A DNA stretch of 16,958 nucleotides from Sporomusaceae bacterium (GCA_022839045.1 JALHDI010000080.1:1-16958); one strand, 5' to 3'. Positions 1-6,485 are shown, numbered from the stretch's first letter. Notes: generated by a model not told the origin, from the sequence alone. A program made the numbers and translations.

Positions 1-220
1 GCACTCCTTCAGCGCGTCCTTCGCCTGCGGCGGGCCCATGCTGATCACCGTCACCCGGCCGCCGTGCTTCTCCTTCAGCTGCAGGCCGATCTCCAGCGCA
101 AACTTGTCGAAGGGGTTGACGATGCTCGGCACCCCCTGCCTGATAAGCGTGTTTGTGACCGGGTCGATCTTGACCTCGGTCGTATCGGGAACCTGTTTAA
201 CGCAAACGACTATTTCCATG
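1..220 (-). CDS. etfB: Electron transfer flavoprotein subunit beta, N-terminal part (runs off the window)
   Basis: The visible 73 residues begin MEIVVCVKQVPDTTEVKID and continue with NPFDKFALEIGLQLKE and GGRVTVISMGPPQAKDALKE, the classic N-terminus of the EtfB/FixA family. EtfB forms a heterodimer with EtfA; the dimer carries FAD, often with AMP or a second FAD, and passes electrons between cytoplasmic dehydrogenases and the quinone or ferredoxin pool. The ATG at 218-220 is chosen because an AAGGAGG ribosome-binding site lies just upstream (about 226-232). The 3' end is outside the window, so I cannot say whether etfA follows. The gene is divergent from the methyltransferase at 557, and a 24-bp palindrome lies in the shared upstream region. 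Confidence 0.93.
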
Positions 221-313
221 CTATATCCTCCTTCGGTTCGCTGATTTCCTTATTCGGTCAAGACGCATTTCTCTTGGCCAACCCCTCCGCTCCCCACGGG
301 CGTTTCGCCCTCT

Positions 314-341
314 CTAATACCAGAATATATTTTGCATGCAA
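314..341 (-). promoter_or_regulatory. Possible etfB promoter
   Basis: Reading the minus strand, TTGCAT (336-341) and TATTAG (314-319) are separated by 16 bases. Both match the sigma-A consensus only partly. The -35 lies inside the 24-bp palindrome, which would make the palindrome an overlapping operator. The predicted transcript start near 307 leaves a leader of about 87 bases. Confidence 0.35.
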
Positions 342-348
342 AATATAT
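325..348. promoter_or_regulatory. Perfect 24-bp palindrome, candidate operator
   Basis: The half-site ATATATTTTGCA is followed directly by its exact reverse complement, centred between 336 and 337, with no spacer and no mismatch. It overlaps the -35 region proposed for etfB and lies about 135 bp upstream of the methyltransferase -35. A dimeric repressor site controlling etfB is the simplest reading. I do not recognise the regulator and no regulator gene is in the window. Confidence 0.55.
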
Positions 349-482
349 ACGCAAGACTATTTCGCCCCATCAGGAAAAATTCCTCCTTTTCCCGAAAAAT
401 ATCTGGCAAATACCGTGCCAGCCGCGGCGCAAGCCACTAGGCAACAAAGTCGGCCCATTCCGGTGCGCTTCCGCCGCAGATG

Positions 483-511
483 TTGCAAATGGGCAACGGC
501 TGAAGTATATT
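483..511 (+). promoter_or_regulatory. Sigma-A type promoter of the methyltransferase gene
   Basis: TTGCAA at 483-488 and TATATT at 506-511 are separated by the ideal 17 bases. Transcription would begin near 518 and the ATG is at 557, preceded by GGAGG at 544-548. Confidence 0.6.
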
Positions 512-556
512 ACGCCCCGTTATGGCGATAATGAAAACAGACTGGAGGAACGAAGC

Positions 557-1129
557 ATGGCTTTTATCGGCAAATTCATCGGCCGGCTGCTGGGCGGGGG
601 CGACAGGACGCTTCACGATTGGGTGATCGCCCTGCTCGACATCCGGCCGGACGATACCATCCTCGAAATCGGCTGCGGCCCGGGGGCAGCCATGAAGAGA
701 ATCCTCAAAACCCGCAAAGACGTTTTCGTGGTCGGTGTCGACGATCTCGAAACCGCCATAGAGCAGGCTGGGCGAAAAAACGCCCGGGCCATCAGGGCCG
801 GGCGGGCGATGCTGGTGCGGACCGATATCGCCCGCGGCCTGCCCGCCTTTGCCGCGCCGTTCGCCGGGGCGGTGGCGGTAAATGCGGCCATCCCGGACGA
901 CCGGGCGGCTGATATTTTTAAGACGGTCAGAAAGTCGATGGCGCCGGGCGGCAAAATTGCGGTGGCCGTACGGCCACCGGAAAAAGATGCGAGCGAAGCC
1001 TACATCCGCCTGCTCGGCAAGGAGATCCGCCGTCAGCTCGAAGCCGCGGGATTTGCGACCGTCAGGCTGCACGAAAAACTCCTCGGCTCCTCGGCCGCCG
1101 TCTGCGTGACAGGAGTGAATCCGAAATAA
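557..1129 (+). CDS. Class I SAM-dependent methyltransferase, small
   Basis: This 190-residue protein has the class I methyltransferase motif I at about residues 35-43 (ILEIGCGPG), which binds S-adenosylmethionine, followed by the acidic strand-2 region VVGVDD. The later part (MAPGGKIAVAVRPP) matches the usual post-motif II/III region. An N-terminal helix (MAFIGKFIGRLLGGG) resembles that of methyltransferases acting on lipids or small molecules, but the substrate cannot be read from the sequence. The ATG at 557 is chosen because it follows TGGAGGAACGAAGC and a good promoter; the reading frame stays open upstream to 332 but has no ribosome-binding site there. It is probably transcribed alone and ends just before a terminator hairpin at 1141-1164. 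Confidence 0.82.
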   Translation: MAFIGKFIGRLLGGGDRTLHDWVIALLDIRPDDTILEIGCGPGAAMKRILKTRKDVFVVGVDDLETAIEQAGRKNARAIRAGRAMLVRTDIARGLPAFAAPFAGAVAVNAAIPDDRAADIFKTVRKSMAPGGKIAVAVRPPEKDASEAYIRLLGKEIRRQLEAAGFATVRLHEKLLGSSAAVCVTGVNPK

Positions 1130-1136
1130 CGGGAAA

Positions 1137-1167
1137 CAAAAAGCACCCAAATACAAGGGTGCTTTGC
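1137..1167. terminator. Bidirectional intrinsic terminator after the methyltransferase gene
   Basis: AAGCACCC (1141-1148) pairs perfectly with GGGTGCTT (1157-1164) around an 8-base loop. Preceding A residues supply a T-rich tail on the minus strand, while the plus-strand tail is weak (TTTGCG). It lies 11 bases after the methyltransferase stop codon. Confidence 0.65.
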
Positions 1168-1400
1168 GTGTCTCTAGGCAGAGGACGCAGGCTACTGCGC
1201 CGACGCTCCGGCTGAACGCGCCGTAAGACGCGCGCCGACTCCGCTGTACCGTCCGCAAAAGTCGCATCCGGCTCCTTGCGGACTAGACCGACCATCCACG
1301 GTCGGTCTTACGGTGTCGTTAGCGGCGTATCGCGCCAACGGCGCGTAACAGCCTCCGCAACGGCGCATACGCCTGCGCCCTCCGCACAGAAACACACTAC
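1165..1400. repeat. GC-rich run of consecutive hairpins, no gene
   Basis: No convincing open frame exists here. At least five perfect inverted repeats follow one another: CGCAG/CTGCG (1186-1190 with 1195-1199), GTCCGCAA/TTGCGGAC (1251-1258 with 1276-1283), AGACCGACC/GGTCGGTCT (1285-1293 with 1300-1308), CGCGCC/GGCGCG (1331-1336 with 1340-1345) and GGCGCA/TGCGCC (1362-1367 with 1374-1379). GCCGTAAGAC near 1220-1229 can also pair over a longer range with GTCTTACGGT near 1305-1314. Short direct repeats (CAACGGCGC twice, CCTCCGCA twice) suggest a repetitive origin. It could be a structured RNA, a cluster of REP-like elements, or remains of a mobile element. It sits at the edge of the AT-rich island. 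Confidence 0.5.
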
Positions 1401-1527
1401 TCAAAAAATAAAGCCGGTAAGAAAGCAGTTTAGATAATGCGACCTGTAATTATTTGTAGTAAAATGTAAAATGAGAGTATTTTCCAATATTCAAATGACG
1501 AATATGGTTCCGAAAGAGGGTGAACTA

Positions 1528-1689
1528 ATGGATTGGAGACCACAAATAAAACAATTACTAGAAACTAATGGTGAAAAAAATACCGCCGAAATGATAGTGA
1601 AACATCTATCAGACCTGATGAATAAAAACGAATACACCGAAATTAAAGAACTCGTTGAACAACTGTCGGAGTTCAGGTTCATTATATGA
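1528..1689 (+). CDS. N-terminal fragment of the TPR-DUF2971 gene (probably frameshifted)
   Basis: This frame encodes about 53 residues starting MDWRPQIKQLLE, an amphipathic, charged helical segment (TAEMIVKHLSDLMNKNEYTEIKELVEQL) that would fit the first helices of a helical-repeat protein. The ATG at 1528 is preceded by AGAGGGTG at a good distance; an upstream in-frame ATG at 1471 lacks a ribosome-binding site. The frame stops at 1687-1689, but the next frame continues without a gap into TPR-like helices. Dropping one base near 1675 would join the two as EQLSEF-GSLYDRVEGD. I therefore read it as the 5' end of the following gene rather than an independent small gene. Base composition is AT-rich like the rest of the island. 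Confidence 0.5.
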   Translation: MDWRPQIKQLLETNGEKNTAEMIVKHLSDLMNKNEYTEIKELVEQLSEFRFII

Positions 1690-3052
1690 TAGAGTCGAAG
1701 GGGATTTTGTACTTGGACTGTACTATGAAGTTAACCGAGAAGATGAAATTGCTAAAAATTATTATATAAAAGCTACTAGCAATCCTATGCTTAATCCCAT
1801 GGTTTACCTTGGTCTTTACCGTATTTACTTCAAGCAAAAAGAATATGCTCAAGCACTTACTATTGCGGATAAATTAAAAAGTCTTACGCCGGATAATCCA
1901 ACTTCATATTTATTAAGAGCCGATTTGCTAAGAAAGAAATTCCCAGAAATGTTTCCAGAGGCGGTCCTAGAATTCATTAATAAATTTCCACACAACTCCA
2001 TTGGTGTTGCAGGGATGGTAGTAGGCAATATTGAAGATTCATCCATAATTGGCCCATTCGACATGCGAGAAGAAGTAAAGTTTTATCACTATACAAAATT
2101 GGAAGCAGTCAAGGCAATACTTGAAACAGGAAAACTTCGATTAACACGAGTGGATTTCTTAAATGACAGATCTGAGAGAAGATATTTCAGCAAAACTCTT
2201 ACTCGGCTAATAAAACTGGTAAGAAGAGATTCTGAAGTTGCCGATTACCGGAAAGACTTCATTCAGGATTTAACGATCGTAAATTCTTTGTTCGAAACAG
2301 TATGTGACAACACGTACCGATACGATGAAATTTCAGAAGAAGAGTCTTCATGGGACGAGTTGATTAAGGCAATCTCACCAGGTATTTCGCAGAATGACTA
2401 CTTAGAAATTGCCGATAACGCTGTTAAAGAGGGCATAGAGAAATATTATGTATTATCATTAACAGATACAAAAGATAAATTAACAATGTGGTCAATGTAT
2501 TCAAATTTCGATGGATATAACATGGAATTTGACGCGAAAAAGTTAATTTCACTATTTAATAATCTTCGCAATATTGCAGGAAATCCGCTTGGCAATTATG
2601 TGTGCTTACCGGTTAAGGTCGTATACTCTAATGACAAGGTCTACCCCCTAGTTAAGCATCTATACAATCAGTATTTTAGAAAGATTTCTTCTTTAAAAAC
2701 TAGGTATGCCGTAATGTTATCCGTATCTATTGTTCTTTCTGTATTTGTTAAAATGTCTGTTTTTTCTGAGGAGAGAGAACGTCGTATTGTTCTAGCAAAA
2801 CAGTATTTCGGGCCTAATTATTCACAGAACGAATACGAAGAGGTAAATTTTCAAATTCGAAATGGACATTTATATCCTTTTTTAGAAGTTCCTATATTTA
2901 ATCCTTTGAATACAATAGACTGTCCTATACAAGCACTTACAGTAGGACCCAATATCAAGAAAGAGTCCGCAATACCAGGATTGGTATGGTTCAAGAAAAA
3001 ACATCGTTTAGATCATGTAAGGATTGACGAGTCAAAAATTCCGTTGAGATAG
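1655..3052 (+). CDS. TPR-like repeat plus DUF2971-type protein in an AT-rich island
   Basis: This is the main body of the gene, up to 465 residues if counted from TTG 1655, although no ribosome-binding site precedes that codon. Residues about 15-115 form TPR-like helix pairs (GDFVLGLYYEVNREDEIAKN, VYLGLYRIYFKQKEYAQAL, NPTSYLLRADLLRKKF). From about residue 140 it matches the DUF2971 pattern: FYHYTKLEAVKAILETGKLRL followed by VDFLNDRSE, a TMWSMYSNFDGYNMEF segment, and a late FSEERERRIV motif. The biochemical function of DUF2971 is not established to my knowledge. The gene is far richer in A and T than its neighbours and is flanked by hairpins, which suggests horizontal acquisition. Single accessory genes of this kind are sometimes defence genes, but nothing in the sequence proves that here. 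A perfect terminator follows at 3116. Confidence 0.72.
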   Translation: MNNCRSSGSLYDRVEGDFVLGLYYEVNREDEIAKNYYIKATSNPMLNPMVYLGLYRIYFKQKEYAQALTIADKLKSLTPDNPTSYLLRADLLRKKFPEMFPEAVLEFINKFPHNSIGVAGMVVGNIEDSSIIGPFDMREEVKFYHYTKLEAVKAILETGKLRLTRVDFLNDRSERRYFSKTLTRLIKLVRRDSEVADYRKDFIQDLTIVNSLFETVCDNTYRYDEISEEESSWDELIKAISPGISQNDYLEIADNAVKEGIEKYYVLSLTDTKDKLTMWSMYSNFDGYNMEFDAKKLISLFNNLRNIAGNPLGNYVCLPVKVVYSNDKVYPLVKHLYNQYFRKISSLKTRYAVMLSVSIVLSVFVKMSVFSEERERRIVLAKQYFGPNYSQNEYEEVNFQIRNGHLYPFLEVPIFNPLNTIDCPIQALTVGPNIKKESAIPGLVWFKKKHRLDHVRIDESKIPLR

Positions 3053-3115
3053 TATCTCTTGTTAGACTCTAAATTGGACATATTAATAAACATCTAATTA
3101 ATATAGCTTATAAGT

Positions 3116-3147
3116 AAGGAGCACCCCTCACGGGGTGCTCCTTTTCT
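3116..3147 (+). terminator. Strong intrinsic terminator, shared by convergent genes
   Basis: AAGGAGCACCCC (3116-3127) and GGGGTGCTCCTT (3132-3143) form a perfect 12-bp stem with a TCAC loop, followed by TTTTC on the plus strand. It terminates the DUF2971 gene. The stop codon of the convergent sirtuin gene (3128-3130 read on the minus strand) lies inside the loop, so this hairpin also covers the sirtuin 3' end. Confidence 0.85.
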
Positions 3148-3877
3148 CCCTTATATACTCCACAACCTTCGCTAGCGTCTCCCCTATCGGCGCGCCAATC
3201 CTTACCACCGCCCGGTCGTCGAGGGCCGTCTCGTCGCGGTTGACGATCGCGAACCGGCCGACGGCCAGCGGGATCTCCGCCGCCGGCCAGACGGTCAGGC
3301 TCGTGCCGACCACCAGCGCGAAATCGCTGCGGAACGCCTCCTGCTGGGCGGCGGCGAAATCGGCCGCCATGCGGTCGCCGAACAGCACGACCGAAGGTCT
3401 CAGCACGGCCTTGCAGCAGGGCGACAGCGGCACCTCCGCCCCCGCGGCCAGTTGCTCCCGCAGCACCGCCGCCGGGTGCTCGCCCTTGCAGGCCAGGCAG
3501 CGGCACGCAGCCAGGTTGCCGTGCACTTCGAACACCCGCTTCGAACCCGCCTGCTGGTGGAGCCCGTCGATGTTCTGGGTCACGACCGCCCGCAGCGCGC
3601 CGAGACGGCTGAGTTCCGCCAGCGCCAGGTGCCCCTTGTTGGGCTCCTTGCCGGCCGCCACCTTCTCCAGCTCCCGCCAGTAGCGGTAGAACAGCGCCGG
3701 GTCGGTGCGCAGTGTGCGGGCCGACAGCAGCTCGGGATCAATTTTCTCCCACAGCCCCGCCCCGGGGCTGCGGAAATCGGGGATGCCGCTCTCGGTCGAA
3801 ATGCCCGCACCCGTGAAGGCGATGGCGTAATTCGCCTTCATTAGAAGGTCCCCAAGGGTGGCGATTGGGTCATTCAT
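3128..3877 (-). CDS. cobB: NAD-dependent protein deacylase, sirtuin (SIR2/CobB family)
   Basis: A 249-residue sirtuin that removes acyl groups from lysines using NAD, giving O-acyl-ADP-ribose and nicotinamide. Visible motifs are GAGISTESGIPDFR (23-36) for NAD binding, TQNID (100-104), the catalytic His119 in the EVHGN motif, and VVGTSLTVWPA and IVNRDET in the C-terminal Rossmann half. The zinc module has C127-x-x-C130, but the second pair is C154-C155 rather than the usual C-x-x-C; C155 aligns with the fourth ligand and the third is displaced. The ATG at 3875-3877 follows a GAGGAAA ribosome-binding site. The length is normal for bacterial sirtuins. It is downstream of larA on the same strand but separated by a structured repeat, and its stop codon lies in the loop of the 3116-3143 terminator. 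Confidence 0.92.
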   Translation of the reverse strand: MNDPIATLGDLLMKANYAIAFTGAGISTESGIPDFRSPGAGLWEKIDPELLSARTLRTDPALFYRYWRELEKVAAGKEPNKGHLALAELSRLGALRAVVTQNIDGLHQQAGSKRVFEVHGNLAACRCLACKGEHPAAVLREQLAAGAEVPLSPCCKAVLRPSVVLFGDRMAADFAAAQQEAFRSDFALVVGTSLTVWPAAEIPLAVGRFAIVNRDETALDDRAVVRIGAPIGETLAKVVEYIREKRSTP

Positions 3878-3945
3878 GGCATTTCCTCTTTTGCTTGGTG
3901 ATAGCGCTTGCTTTGTCGTTTATCTCGTCCCCGCATATCTGCGAA

Positions 3946-4070
3946 AGGCTGGCTAGAAAGCCCCAGATGCAAGGCGCACCGGAGGATGGCCCACGACGGC
4001 GTACTTGGTTGCGTACGTCGAGTGGGCCATCCGAGGAGCAACGCCGCAGATGGGGCTTTATCGCCAGCCT
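3946..4070. repeat. Structured dispersed repeat, copy 1
   Basis: This 125-bp element folds along its whole length. AGGCTGGC (3946-3953) pairs with GCCAGCCT (4063-4070), AAAGCCCC (3957-3964) with GGGGCTTT (4052-4059), GGCG (3973-3976) with CGCC (4042-4045), GGATGGCCCAC (3984-3994) with GTGGGCCATCC (4022-4032), and GTAC (4001-4004) with GTAC (4013-4016) near the tip. It shares the blocks CCAGATGCAAGGCG, ACCGGA, GCGTACTTGG and CAACGCCGCAGATGG with the copy at 10041-10160. It begins 6 bases after the larA stop codon and ends 68 bases before the sirtuin start. Confidence 0.85.
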
Positions 4071-4076
4071 CAAAGT

Positions 4077-5357
4077 TTAAGGCACAAATTTAACCACCGG
4101 CAGCATATCCGGGGCGTGCGTCAACACCGTAACCTTCGCCCCCGGCCCCTTGGCCGCCAGCGCCGCGTCCAGCGCCTCCTGCACGCTCGCGAACGGCGTG
4201 AACCCCAGCTTCTCCGCCTCGGCGGCCGCGATGCCGTCCGAAACGATGTACACCGTCTCCCGCTCCTTCACCTGCGCCCAGGCGATCGCCAGCGCCGCCG
4301 CCACCTCGTCGCCGAGCTGCTTGCCCGCCACCATGTCGCGGATGGCGCACGACCCCTTGGCCGTGTAGTCCAGCATCTCGCCGTGGGTCACCGCCACCCC
4401 CTCATAGCACGGGGTGACGAGGACGATGATTCCCCCGGCCTTCACGGCCAGGTCGGACGGGTAGAGCGTCTTGTGGGCCTGCCAGAACTCCAGGTCGCAC
4501 GGGTGGGAGCTCGACACGACGATATCGGCCTCCTCCGGCACCTCGACCGCGTACACCGCCCGCGAAAGCTCCACCCCGGCGTCGAACGCCGCAACCACGT
4601 CGCCGAAGAACGCCCCGACCACCTCGCCGTGGCGGTTCAAAACAGTGTTGAAAATCGTGTTAAGGCCGATGCGGCGGGCGATCTCGTTGAGCTCGCGGCG
4701 CACCGGGTTGTCGGTCACGCCGAGGTACGAGCGCGGCGCCCGCACACTCAAGAGGTGGGTCTCGGCCGTCGTCCGCTCGCCCGAGATGCCGGGCTGGACG
4801 ATCTTGGCGCCGCCGGCGAAGCCGGGGATGTGGTGGGGCACGATGCTGCCCACGCCGATCTTGAAATCGGCTTCGTAAGTCTCCCGGTTCACCGCCACGA
4901 AGGTGCCGTTGGCCGTCGTCCCCAGTTCGACCAGCTCGGCCGGGTTCTTGTAGTCGTGGTTCACCACCCGCACCCGGCGGACCACCTCGGGGCCGAACTT
5001 GGCCAGTATCTCCGCGTCGGTCATGAAGCGGTGGGTGCCGAGGGCGATGACGACCGTTACCTGCCCGTCCGCCACCCCGGCGGCGTTCAGCTCGTCCAGG
5101 AGGATGGGGATGATCTTGTCGGTCGGCGTCAGGCGCGTGTTGTCGTCGGCGACGATAACGACCTTCCCGGCCCCCTGCGCCAGCTCGCGCAGCGGCTTCG
5201 TGCCGATCGGGGCGTTCACCGCCCGCATCACCTCGGCCTTCACGTCGGCCACCGGCGGCACGTCCTTGGGAGAATAAACGCCGAGCAGATTGGCGGCGGG
5301 AACGCTCACCGCCACCGTATCCCTGCCGTAGGGCAGCTTCACGCTGATCGCAGCCAC
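4077..5357 (-). CDS. larA: LarA-family nickel-pincer (lactate racemase-like) enzyme
   Basis: A 426-residue protein of the LarA/DUF2088 family. LarA racemises 2-hydroxy acids by hydride transfer using a nickel-pincer nucleotide attached to a lysine. The key positions are all present: DDNTR (71-75), ALGTHR with His109, HHIPGFAGGAKIVQPG with His175 and Lys185 (the cofactor-anchoring lysine), and AETH with His201. These are one residue offset from His108, His174, Lys184 and His200 of the Lactobacillus plantarum enzyme, as I recall them. The cofactor genes larB, larC and larE are not in the window. It starts at GTG 5357, preceded by AGGAGAGGGGGG, 16 bases after the pdxA-like stop, so the two are an operon. 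The family has several hydroxy-acid substrates, and the partner suggests a sugar acid rather than lactate. Confidence 0.85.
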   Translation of the reverse strand: MAAISVKLPYGRDTVAVSVPAANLLGVYSPKDVPPVADVKAEVMRAVNAPIGTKPLRELAQGAGKVVIVADDNTRLTPTDKIIPILLDELNAAGVADGQVTVVIALGTHRFMTDAEILAKFGPEVVRRVRVVNHDYKNPAELVELGTTANGTFVAVNRETYEADFKIGVGSIVPHHIPGFAGGAKIVQPGISGERTTAETHLLSVRAPRSYLGVTDNPVRRELNEIARRIGLNTIFNTVLNRHGEVVGAFFGDVVAAFDAGVELSRAVYAVEVPEEADIVVSSSHPCDLEFWQAHKTLYPSDLAVKAGGIIVLVTPCYEGVAVTHGEMLDYTAKGSCAIRDMVAGKQLGDEVAAALAIAWAQVKERETVYIVSDGIAAAEAEKLGFTPFASVQEALDAALAAKGPGAKVTVLTHAPDMLPVVKFVP

Positions 5358-5373
5358 GCCTGGCCCCCCTCTC

Positions 5374-6366
5374 CTATTTGCCCTGGCCGGCCATCTTGGC
5401 GGCCAGATAGATCGATTCGCTCATGCTGCGGGAATCGGCCGTGCCTTTGCCCGCCTTGCCGAAAACCGTGCCGTGGTCCACCGACGTGCGGATGAACGGC
5501 AGGCCGACGGTCACGTTGACCCCCTCCTCGAACCCCAGCACCTTCAGCGGAATATGCCCCTGGTCGTGGTACATCACCACGACGATGTCGAAATGGTTCT
5601 TGAGCGCCGCGCGGTAAAATACCGTGTCGGGCGGCACCGGGCCGGTCACGTCGTAGCCCCGCCCCTTCGCCTCCTCGATCGCCGGGATGATCTCCTTGAT
5701 CTCCTCGTCGCCGAACAGCCCGCCCTCGCCCGAATGGGGGTTGAGGCCGGCCACGGCGATGCGCGGCGTGGCGAAGCCCAGCTGCTTCGCGGCCATATCC
5801 GCCAGCTCGATAACCCGCAGCACCCGCTCCTTCTTCACCAGATCGCAGGCCTTGCGGAGCGACACGTGGGTGGTCACGTGGATGACCCTCAGCGGCCCGC
5901 CGGTCAGCATCATCGCGTACCCCTTGGTATTCGACAGATCGCCGAGGATCTCGGTATGTCCGGGGTAATGGTACCCGCCGGCGTTCAGCGCCTCCTTGTT
6001 GAGCGGCGCGGTGGCGATGGCGTCGATCTCGCCCTTCATCGCCAGCTCCACCCCCTTGGCCACGTACTCGAACGCCGCCTTGCCGGCGCGGCCGTCCACC
6101 TTGGCGAACGGCAGGTCGATGGGCAGGTTCTTGAGGTCCACGACCTCGACCGTGCCGTAGGCGAACGCTGCCTCGGCCGGCTTCTCGACCGCGCGGAACT
6201 TCAGCGGGAGATTCACGATCCCCGCCGCCCGCTCCATGATGCCCCGGTCGCCGATGACCAGCGGCCGGCAGGCGTCGTAAACCCCCTTGTCAGCCAGCGC
6301 CTTGACGATGATCTCCGGGCCGGCGCCGGTGGCGTCGCCCATGGTGATGCCGATGATCGGTTTCAT
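5374..6366 (-). CDS. pdxA2: PdxA2-like 4-phosphate dehydrogenase (4-hydroxythreonine-4-phosphate dehydrogenase family)
   Basis: A 330-residue PdxA-family enzyme, which oxidises and decarboxylates a 4-phosphorylated hydroxy acid with NAD(P). Visible motifs are ITMGDATGAGPE (7-18), TAPLNKEAL (119-127), PGHTEILG (135-142), His167 in THVSL, GLNPHSGEGG with His211, YHDQGHIPLK with His267, and RTSVDHGTVFGKAGKGTA. The three histidines match the metal ligands of E. coli PdxA. The GDATGAGPE variant and the lack of vitamin B6 genes nearby favour the PdxA2 branch, which works on D-threonate or D-erythronate 4-phosphate. ATG 6366 is chosen by family length; GAGGAG lies about 14 bases upstream, which is long. 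A TTG at 6405 is the alternative. Its partner downstream is the larA-like gene. Confidence 0.87.
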   Translation of the reverse strand: MKPIIGITMGDATGAGPEIIVKALADKGVYDACRPLVIGDRGIMERAAGIVNLPLKFRAVEKPAEAAFAYGTVEVVDLKNLPIDLPFAKVDGRAGKAAFEYVAKGVELAMKGEIDAIATAPLNKEALNAGGYHYPGHTEILGDLSNTKGYAMMLTGGPLRVIHVTTHVSLRKACDLVKKERVLRVIELADMAAKQLGFATPRIAVAGLNPHSGEGGLFGDEEIKEIIPAIEEAKGRGYDVTGPVPPDTVFYRAALKNHFDIVVVMYHDQGHIPLKVLGFEEGVNVTVGLPFIRTSVDHGTVFGKAGKGTADSRSMSESIYLAAKMAGQGK

Positions 6367-6424
6367 GATGATAGCAACAACTCCTCTACATATTCTCTTT
6401 CTCAACCTCCGGGCAAGCCGTTTT

Positions 6425-6453
6425 TTGCCATCACCCGGCCTGTTTGCTATAAT
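6425..6453 (+). promoter_or_regulatory. Near-consensus sigma-A promoter of the metallophosphoesterase gene
   Basis: TTGCCA (6425-6430) and a perfect TATAAT (6448-6453) are separated by exactly 17 bases. Transcription would start near 6460, and AAGGGA at about 6474-6479 serves the ATG at 6486. This is one of the best promoters in the window and probably gives constitutive expression of the two-gene unit. Confidence 0.82.
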
Positions 6454-6485
6454 CTAATTACGAAATAACGCCGAAGGGACACACA

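Larger units (their letters stand above)
221..556. other. Divergent intergenic region between etfB and the methyltransferase gene
   Basis: These 336 bases hold no convincing gene. They contain a possible etfB promoter (314-341), a small GGGCG-TTT-CGCCC hairpin at about 298-310 that would fall in the etfB leader, the perfect palindrome at 325-348, and the methyltransferase promoter at 483-511. The stretch around the palindrome is much richer in A and T than the flanking genes. Confidence 0.6.

Noticed and set aside
1300..1400. Integron attC-like site or gene cassette explaining the AT-rich gene
   Set aside because: GTTAGC/GTAAC-like pieces exist, but the order and spacing of core boxes do not fit an attC site and no integrase is present.
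1672..1680. Programmed +1 frameshift signal (TTC AGG T) as proven recoding
   Set aside because: The resemblance to known +1 slippery sites is weak and there is no stimulatory element. An indel explains it as well, so it is reported only as an apparent frameshift.
4005..5495. 496-codon plus-strand frame opposite larA
   Set aside because: Shadow of larA, low-complexity arginine/histidine-rich translation and no ribosome-binding site. The larA reading has every family motif.
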